Positions 1 through 13,394 of a DNA stretch of 64,000 nt are shown here, one piece after another. Positions within the stretch are counted from its first letter, which is position 1, and each line of letters starts with the position of its first letter. Below the pieces are notes generated by a model that was not told where the DNA came from, searched no databases, and worked only from the letters and a program-made list of their open reading frames with translations. Position numbers and translations under genes: made by a program. This stretch comes from Ochotona curzoniae (Eukaryota > Chordata > Mammalia > Lagomorpha > Ochotonidae), in contig NW_024465746.1 in assembly GCF_017591425.1 (NCBI RefSeq), forward strand, positions 806,001 to 870,000, read 5' to 3'.

Positions 1-1029
1 CAGCGGTGAGGGAGAGGTGCTGACATTGAGGCTGATTCCTCCAACATTGTTGCTGCTTTTGGAGCTCGACTCACGCACCTGCAGTTCCCTGAACACGTGA
101 CCCCTTGTACTGTTTTCTTCCCTAGAAATGCTCTCTGCTTTCGCTTCTCTCTGGCGCCTGCTCTTCCCTTCAACCCTGACTTGCGTGTCTCCAGCAGCCA
201 ACTGCCCCGGCCCTCTTCACACTCCCTGGCGCTTGCTGTGTCTGAGTGAAGTCATCTGCTCCCCCCATGTGTCGCCCCCTGGAGGTCTGGATCTTCAGGA
301 CTGCGACGCAACCCTTTTAGCTTGGGTACAGTTTCTTGTTACTGGCCTCGCAGTCAGCTCTCAGGAGCTCTGTGTTCAAGCTCATTTGTCCTGCTATTGG
401 CTAAACCCTGGCTTTTTAGCTCACTGTGTGTCAAAATGAGGTAAAAAGTTGGGTCTCCTGAACTCCAAACTGCAGCAGCAATTGACTGCAAAATGTCTTC
501 AAAAACCGTTTTTCCAGAAAGATCACTGCCAATTTTGATGTGCTCACCGTATTCCCACTGCCACGATCATGGTATAAATCCCTGATTGGTGAAGCCCAGG
601 TTCCGTTAGAAACGAAGCAAGGCTGTGAGCTAAGCAGCTGTGCTTCCCAAAGTGTGATGTTGGCAAATGATTACCTTTTGCATTCGCAACCATAATAGCT
701 TTAAATTCATTTATTTAAGAAACTCAGGAATCCCTTTATCTCTGACGGTTAAAATGAACATGGTTGGAGGGGTGAATGGCTTCACTTCGGAAGCCGTTGG
801 AGTCTTCGCTTCATGTTGGATGTGACTGATGTAGCCTGCTTTGCTTCTCAGTGCTGAGAGAACTCGGGCCATGTTTCTTCATCAGGGAGGGATCTGGAAA
901 AGGGAACTATGACCGCTTCCCTGAGCAAAGCTGCAGACACCCGTGCTGGGGAGCCAGGAGGCAAGCGGGAAGTGTCCCCTCCACTCTCCTCATGCAGTGT
1001 TTTTGTTGGTTTGTTTGCTTGCTCGTTGG

Positions 1030-1145
1030 TTGTATATGTACCCAGCACGCAGCTGGGTAGGTCTGAACCCGGGAGCCAGGCGCTTCCTCTTGGTCTCCTG
1101 TGTAGGAGATCAAAGGCATTGGGTCATGGTGACTACTCTTGATGC
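1030..1145 (-). mobile_element. Degenerate C-type SINE fragment
   Basis: The part reading 'gggagccaggcgcttcctct' followed by 'ggtctcctgtgtaggag...ggcattgggtcatggt' resembles the reverse complement of the SINE body found in the better copies at 27926 and 43621. Heavily diverged, ends unclear. Confidence 0.45.
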
Positions 1146-3458
1146 AAGAGGCTAGTATTGGATAAATGTAGGGCTAATTTTTGTTTTGTTTGTATTCTTA
1201 TAAAACACAACATATTCCTTAACTAAAATTCAGTGGAAGGTGTTTGTGTAGTGGAAAAAATGTCAACCATAGTAGCTTTCTTACAAATTTGTTATACACA
1301 TCAAATGATTTACTAACAAGATATTTTAAAGAGTTTGTGAAAGAATAGAATTAGATAAGCTTCCAGCATACGAAGGGAAATACACAAAGGAGTAGTCATA
1401 TGTTTTTATGGTTATTCTTTTTCTAAACTTGCTCCAAATGGTTAGAATTGAATATAGCACAAACCGTCCCTGTATGGTTTTGTTTAGATTCTTTCTACAT
1501 TAAAAATGAATCCCAGATTAGGGATGCTAGCATTTTCGTAGAAACATTGTTGTTTTAAGTAAGATAACAACGTAGGAAAAAATGAATTCCAAAGAGCACT
1601 TTTGAGAAAGGGCTTTGGAGAATGAAAGAATGGTGTAGCAATCAAACCTTTTATTGGAAAGTGCGCTGGTATTGTTTGTTACAATTAAGGTCTTCGTTCC
1701 TTTTCTGCATTTTCATGAATCAAGTAACACCTCATTAATTTTCCAGTTCAGCTGTAGATAAGCCAATTGGGCTGCCCTGCCAAGTATTTGGAGAGTAAAT
1801 ATTAGGAGATGTATTGCTTCGCAGCTGTTTGGATTGTTGAAGTTCGAATGTTGCTCCTGCAGCGATTGTATCTCCGCCTTAGTTCCCGGCAACCATGACT
1901 CAAGGGTGAGATTAGTTCTGAGCAGGAGAGCCAAGATGTTGATTTCTCCCTCAAGAGTTGCCCTGAAGAAGCCTTCTGCTACAAAGAAAAGAAAAAAAGA
2001 AAGCAAATGTTGCCAAAAACTTGCTCATTACAAAGTAGCCCTAATCTGCAATAAACTGTATCTCCCTGAAGGTTACAGTTTGATAGCTTTTCACATAAAC
2101 ACACATCAAGTTGCTCCACGGAGTCATTCGGCCCTTTCCCCACACCCTTTGTTGTGATTGCCAATTGTGTCTCCTACTCTCCCCATCCCATATCCAGGCA
2201 GCCAGGGGTCTGCTTTCTGTAACTAGCTGAGTTTAAATTGCTAGGATTTCAGAGAAGGTCAGCCCTTACAGCTACGCTCAGTTACTGGAGGGAAGCAAGG
2301 TCCTAGGTCCTCTCACGTGGCCCAGTGACTTGAGATTCACTCATGATTTTTCTTGCAAAGATTCCCACTTTTACAGTATGCCTTCATGAAGTGTACTACT
2401 CTGTCTTTTTTTTTTTTTTCTTAGATGTCTTGGGCCTTTCTGCTAAAAAATAAAGCTCCTTGCTGAGTCAGCTACACACCTGCCTGGAGCACCTTTGCTG
2501 TGTAGCAAAATGTGCTGGCCAGTGTGCTGGAGAGTGAGATGCCCTTTCTCAGGGTTCTTCCAAATGAGCTCCTATAGGGCTTTATAGCGAAGGCAGATGT
2601 AGGGCTACCGTCTGCTCCTCCACCTGCCACCTGCCACTGCTATGTGGTCTGGCCAAGCAGCTACAAGGCCAGGGGAACACTGGGTGACCGTCAGCATAAG
2701 AGCAGGCTGGTGCAGAGCCGGCTTCCTAAAGACATTCAGCCGTATTGGAGGGCTATTTCTTCCGACGACCAGGGTAGTGTCTTATTTATCGAGATATTGC
2801 TACCACACAAATACTTGCTGAATAAGAGAACTAAGTCCTGCAAAGGAGCATCCCCTGATTTCGGACCTTTGTTAGAGTTTCCTGACCAAGTCAGGGATAC
2901 CTCCCAAGAAACGCCTTATCATGCAAAGCTTGCACTTTTTTGAGAAACACAGAATATATTTATGTACTCCTGGCTGATAGCCCTCCCACGGAGAGCCCAC
3001 TTCTCCTGTGCTGTAGATGAGTACTACGTGTCATCACACTGGGTGGTGGACAACTGTGACCCAGCAGTGTCCATCTTTAAGCCCGGAAAGCATAATGCAA
3101 ATGCTAAGCATTAGGAGATCAGAATCAGTACACAATCTATCACAGACTGTCACCATGCGGTCTTCTGTTAGTAGTTTGAAAAGTATCACCAGTTATTTCA
3201 TCCAAGAAGTAGGCTGGTGTGATGTGGAAGCCAGTGGTGCCCCTTCCCTGTCAGGAACCGTCACTCTCCACGAAGAGGGACAGTAACGGCAGGTGCCTTG
3301 CAGAGCTGTGGTGTCACACAGCTGCCCTTGACTCCGAAGACACGCCTGCCTGCTGCTGTCGGTCTCCTTTTCCGCTTTGTGGTTCTGTTGATTCTTGACT
3401 ACCTAGGCTATTCAAATGAGGCATTTAGACTCTTGACAGTTAGTTAAGGAAAATTATC

Positions 3459-3495
3459 TGTGTGTGTATGTGTGTGTGTGTGTGAGAGAGAGAGA
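3459..3495. repeat. (TG)n(AG)n microsatellite
   Basis: A TG run with one interruption, followed directly by a short GA run. Confidence 0.9.
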
Positions 3496-6400
3496 CGTGG
3501 AAGTGCCTGCCTTTCCCTTGTGCCCGGTGTACAACAAAGGTTGCACGAGTGCCGCATGGAGAGAGGCCTCATTGTCATTCATAGCAGCACAGGAGCCCAA
3601 GCAGACCGATAGTCTGGGCCTCCCTCATTCTCCATGTCTCTCTCAGAGGTGAAAATATGTTCAGGCAAGGGACATAGAACATAATCAAAGCATTTGTGGC
3701 ATATAATCATTCTCTTAGGATTCCTTGATGCGATCTGAGAGATTATCCATGTAGTTAGGTGGAAGACACTTTGCAAGGTCTGCATTTGTCTACGCCAGTC
3801 TCTTCTGAATACCGTGCTTAATTCCACTGAGTGCAAAAGTGTCCCTTGGCCAGAATACTCTTATTGTAAGAAGGTATATGACTCAATCGTAGCAAATTAG
3901 AACACAGTTAAGACACAGGTGTCCCCTCAAAACTTCAAAGGCTCGATGTGGGAGCCGGGGGACTCTGTGCAAAGTTTTCCAGGCTTGAATAAACAATGTA
4001 GTGTGAAACCCATCAGATTACAGTTTTCTCACACACAGAAATGTGTCCATGGCTTTAGCAAGGAAACACGTTTAAAGCCCAAGTCAGAAAAATCATGAAA
4101 AAAGATGGTTAAACTCTGGCTCTGCTTTTCGTATGATGCAATGTGGCTGAGGTGTGAGAGAAGGAATTGGAACCAAGGTAGCAAGAACTCGAGTGAAAAA
4201 GGCGGCATTGTACTCATTTAGATGACCTTTTTTCAGAAAAACATCCCTCCAAGAGTTTCAGGATTGCTCTCCTGGAGAGGTGTGGATAACAGCGAGGACA
4301 TTTCATAAAATGTTTGAAACGCGGAGATTGACTCTTGTGGATGCTACACCACCCACACTGTTCTGACACTTGTCTTTGCTCTCATTCACGCCTCAAGGTC
4401 AGTTGTATTGCCTCCACCAGCAGTTAGGTTTCAGATCTTTATTTACACTGTTCGTACAATACACAGACTTTTGTACTGGGGAGATTTAGGGGCTCCTTCC
4501 AGGAGTGCCCAGGCTTTCTTGCCATCCCCAGCATCTCAAAGGACAGGCCATCTGTCTGGTGGATGCAGTCATTGGTCCTCTTGGTACTCTGTCTCCTTGG
4601 CATCGATGGAGCTCCCTGCTGGTGGCTGGGTTCAGACAGTGAATGAATGGTGAGAGCAGGCAGCTGGGTGCAATGTGAAAAGGAGTCCTCAAGAGATTCT
4701 GTTTTCCCATGAGAAAGGGCCATTTTCTTCCCGTAATATCCACCAAATGCAAAGGCTCTTCATAATCTAGCATAGATAACTATCCTCAAAGAAGGAGAGA
4801 GAGCCACAGAAATGGAGCCTTCCCGAAGTCTGGATCCCTGAGTTCTGTGCCTGTTTGCAAGGAGCCCACATATCAGCCTCCCCTTGTCACTTTCCTGGCA
4901 GGAAAGCCTTGGTGACTCACTTCTGTGCCAACAGGTCTACTTGCAGAAGTGAACACATTGACCGTGAGTGTGAGAGTGTGCAGGTGTGACAACGGAAGGA
5001 TCAAGGTGTTTCCGAAAACTGTCCCCAGCTGGGAGCGTTCCCAGTGGCTATCTTCCTCTTTCTTGATCTCACATGGCTGAGAGAAGTGTGCGTGCTTTGG
5101 AAAGCGGTGTAATACCGCCAGTAGGACATGACATGATATGACCAATTGTTGGACCTCCCACCCAGTCACCTCCACAACCTTCAGTCCAAGCCATGCCAAA
5201 ATCCTCCACCCAGAGTGAGGAGAGTCATGCCGGGAGGGAAAGCAGTTCCAGCCGTCTTGCCCAGGACCCTAGCTTGCCAGCACCTCCAGAGGATGCTGAT
5301 TTGTGACCCTGGAAAAATTCAACTTTTTGGTTAAATTTAGCCATCACAATCATGGTGGTAGCAGTGGCTGCAGTTTCCTGAGCAGTTATTCTTCTTATTT
5401 GACATATACGAGCCTCATTACCTTCATCTAGTAATTAGCAACAAAGGAGTAGAGTTAACAATGAATTGTCAGTACGTATCTTCTGGGAGATCCGATTTCT
5501 CTTGTGTTTCTCATCGGTGTGGTAGCTGACCTTGTACACGTCATGTCTGGCCCAGAAGAGTTGGGACAGGATGCTGTGTATGAGTGGGAGGGGAGAGACA
5601 AAAGTAAGAGTTCAGTGATAGCTGAGATCCTTCTCAGCTCACAAATACTGATGATGTGAAATAGATCCAGGAGCCCCACACTTAGTGAACCAATAAATGT
5701 GGTATTGCTTGGTAAGAGCAGCCATCCTCAATAACAACAATAATGTGTGGGGGACCGTGTGAATGTAATTGAGGATGCATAATTTGTTTGCTAAGGCTGA
5801 GAGGTGATTTACTCTATTTTGTAGGGATTCGTGTATGCCACCAGGTAACTGGGGGAATTGTCACAAACTGCTTGCCAGATCAATTTTCCTTTATAAAGTG
5901 GTTGGAAGAAAATTGATACCGAGGTGACACTGGCTTACTGGGACCCATTTAGAGCAGTTTCCATCATTGACACTGACACCACAGAGCATGCAAATGCTTC
6001 AAATCAAGAAAATTGCTAGAAAAACTTCCAAGGGGGTCCTTTCATGGAGCATTGGCTTGAACATTGCTGATCTGCATTGGGTGTCAGTTAAAATTATGAG
6101 GAATATAAATGATCAACAGAAGAACTTGTATAGCTAAGTTTGGTCGCAGGAGTATTGCCAGTACAACACTGTGTACATGTTCTAGCGAAGCGATGCTCGA
6201 AAAATGGAGAGCAGGTGTCTGGAAAGTGTCTCTGTCTTGATAGAAAGCCCTGTGTTATGTTTGACACACTCTTCAGTGGCTTCTAGCTCAATATTCTAAA
6301 TTTGGAATGTCTATTTCTCAGCCTACATCTCCCATCTCCTTACCTGAAAGATCAAGGTCATGGAAGTGACCTTCAACAGGGAAGAGCCACCTAGACCATC

Positions 6401-6834
6401 TGGGCTGCTGTAACAAAACCTCTCTAGACTGGATGGTTTCATGGACATCGACTGCTCACATTTCTGGGTTCTGCAATGTCCAAGACAAAGAATTAGCACA
6501 CCCAGTGTCTGATGAGTGTCTGCTTCCTTTTGGGTCCATAAACGCTCCTCTTCTTGGGTCATAAACGCTCATTGGGACGGTCAGAGACATGCAAGGACCC
6601 CTTGTGTAGACACGAGTCCCTTCCCAAGGACTCTACTGCTGAGTTTGGTGAACCTCCCATAGGCCCCACCTACAGACATTCTCATCTTGGACCTTAGACT
6701 TCGGTGTATGAATTTTGAATGAATTTTGAATGGGAATGCACTTGTGGAAGGGAAGAGGAAAAGGCTACTAGATGCTTCTTGTGCAAATCAGAGAAAAAAG
6801 AAATTTTAAGGAACAGCCTTTCCCTTGCCGGAAG

Positions 6835-7012
6835 GCAACAAGATGACTCAAGCAGCTGGGGCGCTTAGCCCCACATGGGAGCCAAGGATGGAGTTCATGA
6901 CCTCTGGCTTTGGCATGGCCCAGCCCAGCTACCGTGGGCATCAGTAGATGAGCTCTCGATGTCTCTCTGCCCATCTGTCTCATCTCTGTATCTCAAACTA
7001 AAGAAAAGAAAG
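6835..7012 (+). mobile_element. Degenerate C-type SINE fragment
   Basis: The run 'cccacatgggagccaagg...ctctggctttgg...agatgagctctcgatgtctctctg' and an A-rich end (aactaaagaaaagaaag) follow the order of the SINE sense strand. The 5' tRNA-like head is too diverged to place. Confidence 0.5.
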
Positions 7013-9756
7013 CTCATAAAAAATTGAACTCAAATATATGTTTCATGTTGGTGTAAACATTTTTGAAATTCACACAGATTTATCCCATGCTACATATTTT
7101 CCATGTACTTTCTGATGATTCTCCTATGCATAAAATCCAAGAGTTTTTAGTCCCCAAACCTGATCTTTTAGTCTCATTTCCATGGATTTTTTAAAGTCAC
7201 TTCCTTTGTTCCAAGGATGTTTCCTTTGTAAGGAGTGGAAGACCTGTGCATTCAAACAGGCCGGGACTCTCCCTGTGGTCTGTGGGCCACCGAGGCCTCA
7301 CGCTGCAGGTGTCTCTGCAAGGCGATTGTTGCATGATCCTTGACTGTTGGAGTTGATGAGTGAGGAGCACAGGTGTGGATGTGAAGTGCCTGGCACCTGG
7401 CCAAGATCAGTCACTCATTCCTACCTTGCCCAGGAGGGATCTGGGACTCTATGAAGGAGGCTGGAAGGAAATCAAGAACCTGCTTCATAGGGCAGGCCTG
7501 GGTTAGTGATAATTATAGCTAAGGTTTATTATTTTGTTGCGGTTAGTTAATTTACTTAATCCTCTAAGGGTGAGTTTATTTTATGGTTCCCATTTTAGAG
7601 ATGGGAAATGGAGGAGTGTCAATAAGTGATGTATCAAAGTCCCATGATACACTGTAAACTCAAATCTAGCTCAAAGTCACTGCCCAGTCCTGCTTTCCCC
7701 GTGACAGGCAATAAAGGTGAGGCCTGCAGGTCAGGTCAAGGCTGTGTTTATATGGCACATGCAAAGAAAAGTGTCTTCCAAAGGACTCGCAGATGCATTT
7801 TTATAAGTGGAGTCTAGAGGCTCCAAACTAGGAAAAGAAGGCATGTCTGACACAAAGAGGGGAGAAAGGAGGAAATGGGCTGGGCAGCTGGCAAAAACGG
7901 GAAGGGTGTCTTTTGTTGGCCTCAGTTACCACAGTGGAGAACAGATCAAAGGAGGCAGTCTTCCAATTGCATTTAATTTTTTTCTAAGGAGCATGCATTA
8001 CTTGAAAAAATAGGCATTTTTTTGCTCTGTGTTCATTGTTCAGATTGTTGAGTACTTCTTAGAGTTTCATGTCTCTGATACAAAGATTTTTGATGGATAA
8101 TGTATTTGGAACAGATATAATTTTTTTTCCATGTTTGAATGTTAAAAGTCAAGCTTCCCTTGCTGAGACATAAATTCACCTCCTTTCCTTTTTTCTGTCT
8201 GTGCTCTTCTCCTGTGCTTCCCCCCCCCCCTTTGCATTATCTCCTCCTGAAACTTGATTGGCATTCAGCACCCAAAAGATAACACACAATGTTTACAAAG
8301 AGCTTTCTGACAACCTCTCCAAGAACTGACCACTGCATCAGCCACCTTGATGCACACTACATGGCATCGTGTTCCAACCGCAGATCTTGCAGCAATCAAA
8401 GATAAAGACTGCTGCAGCCTTTGGACAAGACCATGATCACGTGCCCGTCTCTTTGTCCTGTGATAGTTCCCTTGTGACGTCAGCTCAGGGAACTAGCTAA
8501 TGATAAGCAGTTTCTTGGTATGGATCCATTTAATAAAGGCTGTAACCCATATTCTCCCCTTGGACATCATTTCATAAAAAACTAACTTCTGGATTAAAAT
8601 AAATGTGATACGAAACGGAGGGCAAGCAGAGCAGACATTGTGCTCAAGGTGTTAGGCCTCCGGCAGCCATTTCAGAGTAGCAACTGGAGTGTTGCCTCCT
8701 TCGCTTCCACTGCAGCTCCATGCCAAAGTGCCCGAAGAGAAACTTAACTGCTATGCCCAATGCCTGCCCCCTTGGGCAGTACCCTGTCAGAGTTCCATGC
8801 ATGCTGAGTCACTGCTCTTCACAGCTGCAGCTCATTATCAGCCCAGGAACTGTTTGAAAGAGATTTTCAATAAGTTGCAAACGGTAATGGACAGAAAGTG
8901 TTTAATACGTAAGTAGTACCATGGCATGGGTGTAGCATCCAGCGTACTGTTTTTTTTTTTTGCTACTTATTTTTTATTATATTTTGCAAATTTAGCAGTG
9001 CCCAGTGGATAGGACTTTTTCAGATAAGTTTCAGGGTTAACTTAAGAGCCGATGGAGCTTGTTCTATTCATAAAATGCTCATGATGCACATGTCCACAGA
9101 GGATGTAGCTCTGATTTCCCCTGAAAGTTATACTAAAACTTCTGCCTTTGTAATTTAGTACTTAGGTCATGCTTGAACATACAAATAATATAACTCAACA
9201 GTAAAAAGAGAAGAAACATTCCTGAGATTCTCAAATGAGAGTTCCAGAAAGTTGGAGCGTGGAAGGAAATAAAGGAGGGTGTGCGTGGATGCTGGGAGCA
9301 GAGTAAGCTCTGGGAGACTGAGAAGGAGGAGAACGTGTTACCGGAGGAGCTCTAAGGAAGTTTGGTTAGAACTTTCTTACACCAGTATCCTGGAAAGCCT
9401 TAGATCGTATCTGAAATGAGCTAAAAAGAAAGAAAACAAAGTAAGATATTATTGTACATTTCGATGGTGTGTGCTGTTTGCAAATCAGGTATTTACTATC
9501 CAGTTATTCATTATCCATATTTGCTACTCAGATATTATCCATTTATTATGTAGACATTTTGTTGTTATGTTCTGTTCACAAGATCAGCCTACTTGTGCAG
9601 AGCTGTGTAGGTAGATTGTGTTGGACGTGACACTTGGCTGGGCTGTTCTACTGTGAGAAAGAATTCAAGTAGGAAACTCAGGTAAAAATGAGGAGGAATC
9701 AGAACTATATGCAACTATTATTTCCAGATACTGCACAATCAGCATGGTGGGATTTT

Positions 9757-10064
9757 TTTTAAGATATACAGAGAAGAGTCAGAGAGGAAGATCTTCCATC
9801 TGATGATTCACTCTCCAAGTGACCGCAATGACCGGTGCTGAGCCGATCTGAAGTCAAGAGCCAGGAGCCTCTTCTGGGTCTCCCATGCTGGTGCAGGGTC
9901 CCAAGGCTTTGGGCCATCCTCGATTGCTTTCCCAGGCCACAGGCAGGGAGCAGGGAACTGAATGGGAGGCAGTGCTGTCGGGATTAGAACTGGCACCCAT
10001 ATGGCATCCCAGCGCGTTCAAGATGAGGACTTCAGCTGCTAGGCCACCGTGCCAGACCCAACAG
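9757..10064 (-). mobile_element. C-type tRNA-derived SINE with 11-bp target duplication
   Basis: Near full-length copy on the minus strand: T-rich start (reverse A-tail), 'gaggaagatcttcc', 'ctgggtctcccatg', 'ttagaactggcacccatatg' and the reversed tRNA-like head at 10000-10060. It is flanked by direct repeats GGTGGGATTTT at 9746-9756 and 10065-10075, the mark of L1-driven insertion. Open frames crossing it have no protein meaning. Confidence 0.9.
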
Positions 10065-12053
10065 GGTGGGATTTTGAGGATGGAAAACAAGGAGAGTTTC
10101 TGTGAGTGCTCCAACTTTTTATCTAGTGGGATTAATTGCCCATCATGTAGGAAAGAAATCCGAGCTGAGGAGGGTGGTCTTGTTGGGCAATGGACAAAGG
10201 GCTCAGATTTTGGAGTCTGGAGGACCTAAAAAGTGGGGTGCAGAATGCCAGAGAGGAGAGTGCTTGTTGGAGAAGCCTGCACGGACACCCCAGACTTTTT
10301 CTGAATTCTGAACTGTGTATGCAAAGGGTAAGAGTTCCTGAAGCCCCAGGCAAATCAGAACTCCCAGGGGAAAAAAAATAAGTTTTGAGGAACAGTAAAT
10401 TCCCTGGGAAAACGTTTCTGTTTAGGCAATTAGAATGAAGAGACTACTACTGTGCCATAGATCAGCTAGACGCACAGTGAAGACTTCTAGAGACCCACCG
10501 CAGCAGAAGTCAGACGCAAGCCTTCCGAGAGAGAGCTGACGCACAGGCTGCTTGACTTCCTGCCCAACAGACACTCCTTAGTGTAAACATCACAGGGCCC
10601 AGCATTTGGCGGAAACATTTAGGCAGAGTGAAAAGCCAGGGAGGACTCAGTCAGTAAGTGAAAGCTCTTCGCTATTTTCAACATTAGATGATGTGAACAT
10701 GATGAAGACAGAAATGAAATGTTAAAAATTTTGATAAGGTTGAACATAGGATAATAGAAGATACCCAGATTGAAGCAGAAACAGAAAAGAAATTGGGAAG
10801 GGAGGGTGGTAAAAGTACCACTCCCTATGGCATGCGATGACACAAGGTAATTGGAGTTGTCCAGAAAAGTGTGCGCGTAGAAGAACATATTTTGAGACGT
10901 AATGGCCAGATGCTTTGCAATGAATGATGAAAATGATGATGAAATAATGAGACGCCTGAGCCCCAGATTCAGGAAGCTCAAAAACCCCAATCTAAGCAAA
11001 GGAAGATCCATCAAACAATATGATTAAACCTGTTAGTATTTTTGGTGGAAAATCATTAAAAGTAGTTAACTCACCTGAGAAGAGGCTCCGAGGATGGCCT
11101 GCGTGCTTGGGACACCTGCTACCCACATGAGAGGCCTCGAAGAAGCTCCTGGCTTGACCCAGCCTAGCCCTGCTTATTGTGACCATCTGAGGAATAAACT
11201 GGTGGATGAAAGATTCCGTTTCTTTCTCCCTGGCTCCCTCCCTTACTCCCCGTAACTCCTTAAAACAACCAACTAAAAAGATGCAGTTTGTACAAGGGCA
11301 AGGAATTCTGTGGCTCTCCAAGTGAGACGCTGTGGCAGTGAGCCTCCACAGACTGCTTTCTCGGAGAGGTGTCGTGTGGCTGTTCACACTCATCCTGCCT
11401 GCAAGAGAAGCAGCAAGAAGGGAGAACCACCAGCATACAGTCAGCAGCAGAGCCAACAGCAGGGAAGAGAGCTCACACCTACGTCATTGACCCAGATTTG
11501 GGGCTGGGCATCTTTGGACTCCTACTCAAGGGACCCAGTAAACATGAACACAGTGATTCACATTCCAACCTGATCAAAGAAACGGTATTGCTTCAGTATT
11601 TGAGTACGTTGGCAATGCTTACGTAGTCACCATAACTTTTTGCATTGATTACGTACCCGAAGTCTGAAGTCTTGCATGCTTGATTACTAAAGCCAATTAC
11701 TTTCATCGGACAGATTAATGAAACCATTGCCGGGGACACTGCTGAAACAGTTTTGATTGAGCAAAGGCTCTGGATACAAAACTCGGGTGTTTGAAAGTTA
11801 CCAAGAAATCCACTAGGCACACCTTGAAAGAGTATACAACCTACTTCAAGACCCAGGATGTAAACACGTACGGTTCATGATGGGAGACATTGTGATCTGT
11901 AGTTAAATGAGGGTCATCCCTGTTAACCACATCAAACTGTCCAACATGCATCAGGTGAGGGGAGTCTGGGAGTGAATACATTCGGGTTGGCAGAGATCAA
12001 AACAGTGGGCCGTGGCAGATGGTGGGCGGCATAGTTCCTTCTAAGGATCTTCC

Positions 12054-12056
<3 letters not shown>

Positions 12057-12093
<37 letters not shown>
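12057..12093. repeat. (TA)n microsatellite
   Basis: About 18 uninterrupted TA dinucleotides next to an old SINE. Confidence 0.95.
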
Positions 12094-12096
<3 letters not shown>

Positions 12097-12109
12097 TTCA
12101 TATTCATTT

Positions 12110-12350
12110 GTTCATTTTATTTGAAAGGCACACATAGGCAGAGATGTTTTCCATCTACTGCTTAATCCCCCAAATGCTCAACCTCTCGCGGCAGTCAGGG
12201 CTATACCAGGCCGAAGCCAGGGACAGAGGGTTGGTTGATGGCAGTGACCCAAGTATTTTATTATCACGGCTGTCTGTCAGGGTACACATTAGCAGGAAGC
12301 TGGATACAGAAGAGGAGTTGAACTTGAACAAAGGAACTGTGATAGGAAAT
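12110..12350 (-). mobile_element. Old C-type SINE
   Basis: Reads 'tttgaaaggca', 'ccgaagccaggga', 'agcaggaagctggatacagaagagg' and 'ttgaacttgaac', the spaced landmarks of older lagomorph C SINEs in reverse orientation. It follows a (TA)n run directly. Confidence 0.65.
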
Positions 12351-13296
12351 GCAAACATCCCAAGCAGCACACTAACCGTCATGCCAAACGCCTACCCATC
12401 TGGGAGGTTTGATAACGACCGCAGTCCGTGTTCTGGGTGTTTCCCATCTGCCCCATTTCCTAACAGCGGATTTTACTGCACTTGCTTTACTATGACCACA
12501 CTCAAGTATGTCAGGTACGATCTGGGGATATGTTCAGAGCTGATTCTGAACGCTGTGCGAACAGACCCAGCAGGCCCTGTGAGTCCTGCTGGTGAGCTGC
12601 ACAGCTGCCTGGAGGTTTGAAGCTACTTTGCTTATAGATACAAATACACACCCTTATTTAGATTATAGCTTGATTATAACATTAAGAGATTGTTCTCCAT
12701 TTACTTGGCATTCACACATCTCCAGATATTATCTAGGCACATTGCTATTCAAAAAGTAAATATATCCTTCTAACTTGAACTATCTACATTTATAAGAAAT
12801 GTGGTGGCCATCGAAGGACCACAGAGTTTGCAATCCAGCTTTACATGAAACATTTCCAGACCTTATTTCAGCAGTTATAAATAGAACTGGTGCCATAAGT
12901 CATTTAAATGTTATGCCCATCACTTCTAACCCTCAGACTCCCCCTTCAGGATATGCATTGTTCACCAGCTTCACTCTCCCAATGAGGAAACGGGAGTTTA
13001 AGATGGTTCCTTGCCATATTGAAGGTCACAAAGATAACAACAGATGGGATTTGAGTTAGTATTGGGCTTCTTGATTGAATAAATTCAAAACTGGTTTAGG
13101 AGTTGCTGCAGAACCTCAAATTGGGTCCCCTGGATAAGCCCGCTTGATGCACAACAAACTAGTTGTTGACAGTGCAGTCCTGGGGAAAAAAAAAAAATCA
13201 GGTGTTTATCGCAAAGCCCAGAGCAAGGAGGCAGCAGCTGGTGCTCAGTTCCCAGGATCCCTGAAGGACTAAATGCAGTGACAGAGTACAGCAGCC

Positions 13297-13394
13297 TGTG
13301 GGCACCTCCTGTGGGTACCTCCTGTGAGCACCTCCTGTGGGCACCTCCTGTGGGCATCTCCTATGGGCACCTCCTGTGGGCACCTCCTGTGTGG
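13297..13394. repeat. 15-bp minisatellite, about 6.5 copies
   Basis: Direct tandem copies of a unit close to CACCTCCTGTGGGCA, with single-base variants (GTGGGTAC, GTGAGCAC, TATGGGCA). The unit is a multiple of three, so an open frame on the minus strand reads a five-residue repeat, but nothing suggests it is translated. Confidence 0.9.

Noticed and set aside
118..439. Acceptor-like tttcttccctag followed by a 103-codon open frame at the left edge
   Set aside because: The product does not match PIEZO2 or any recognised protein, and no supported donor was found.
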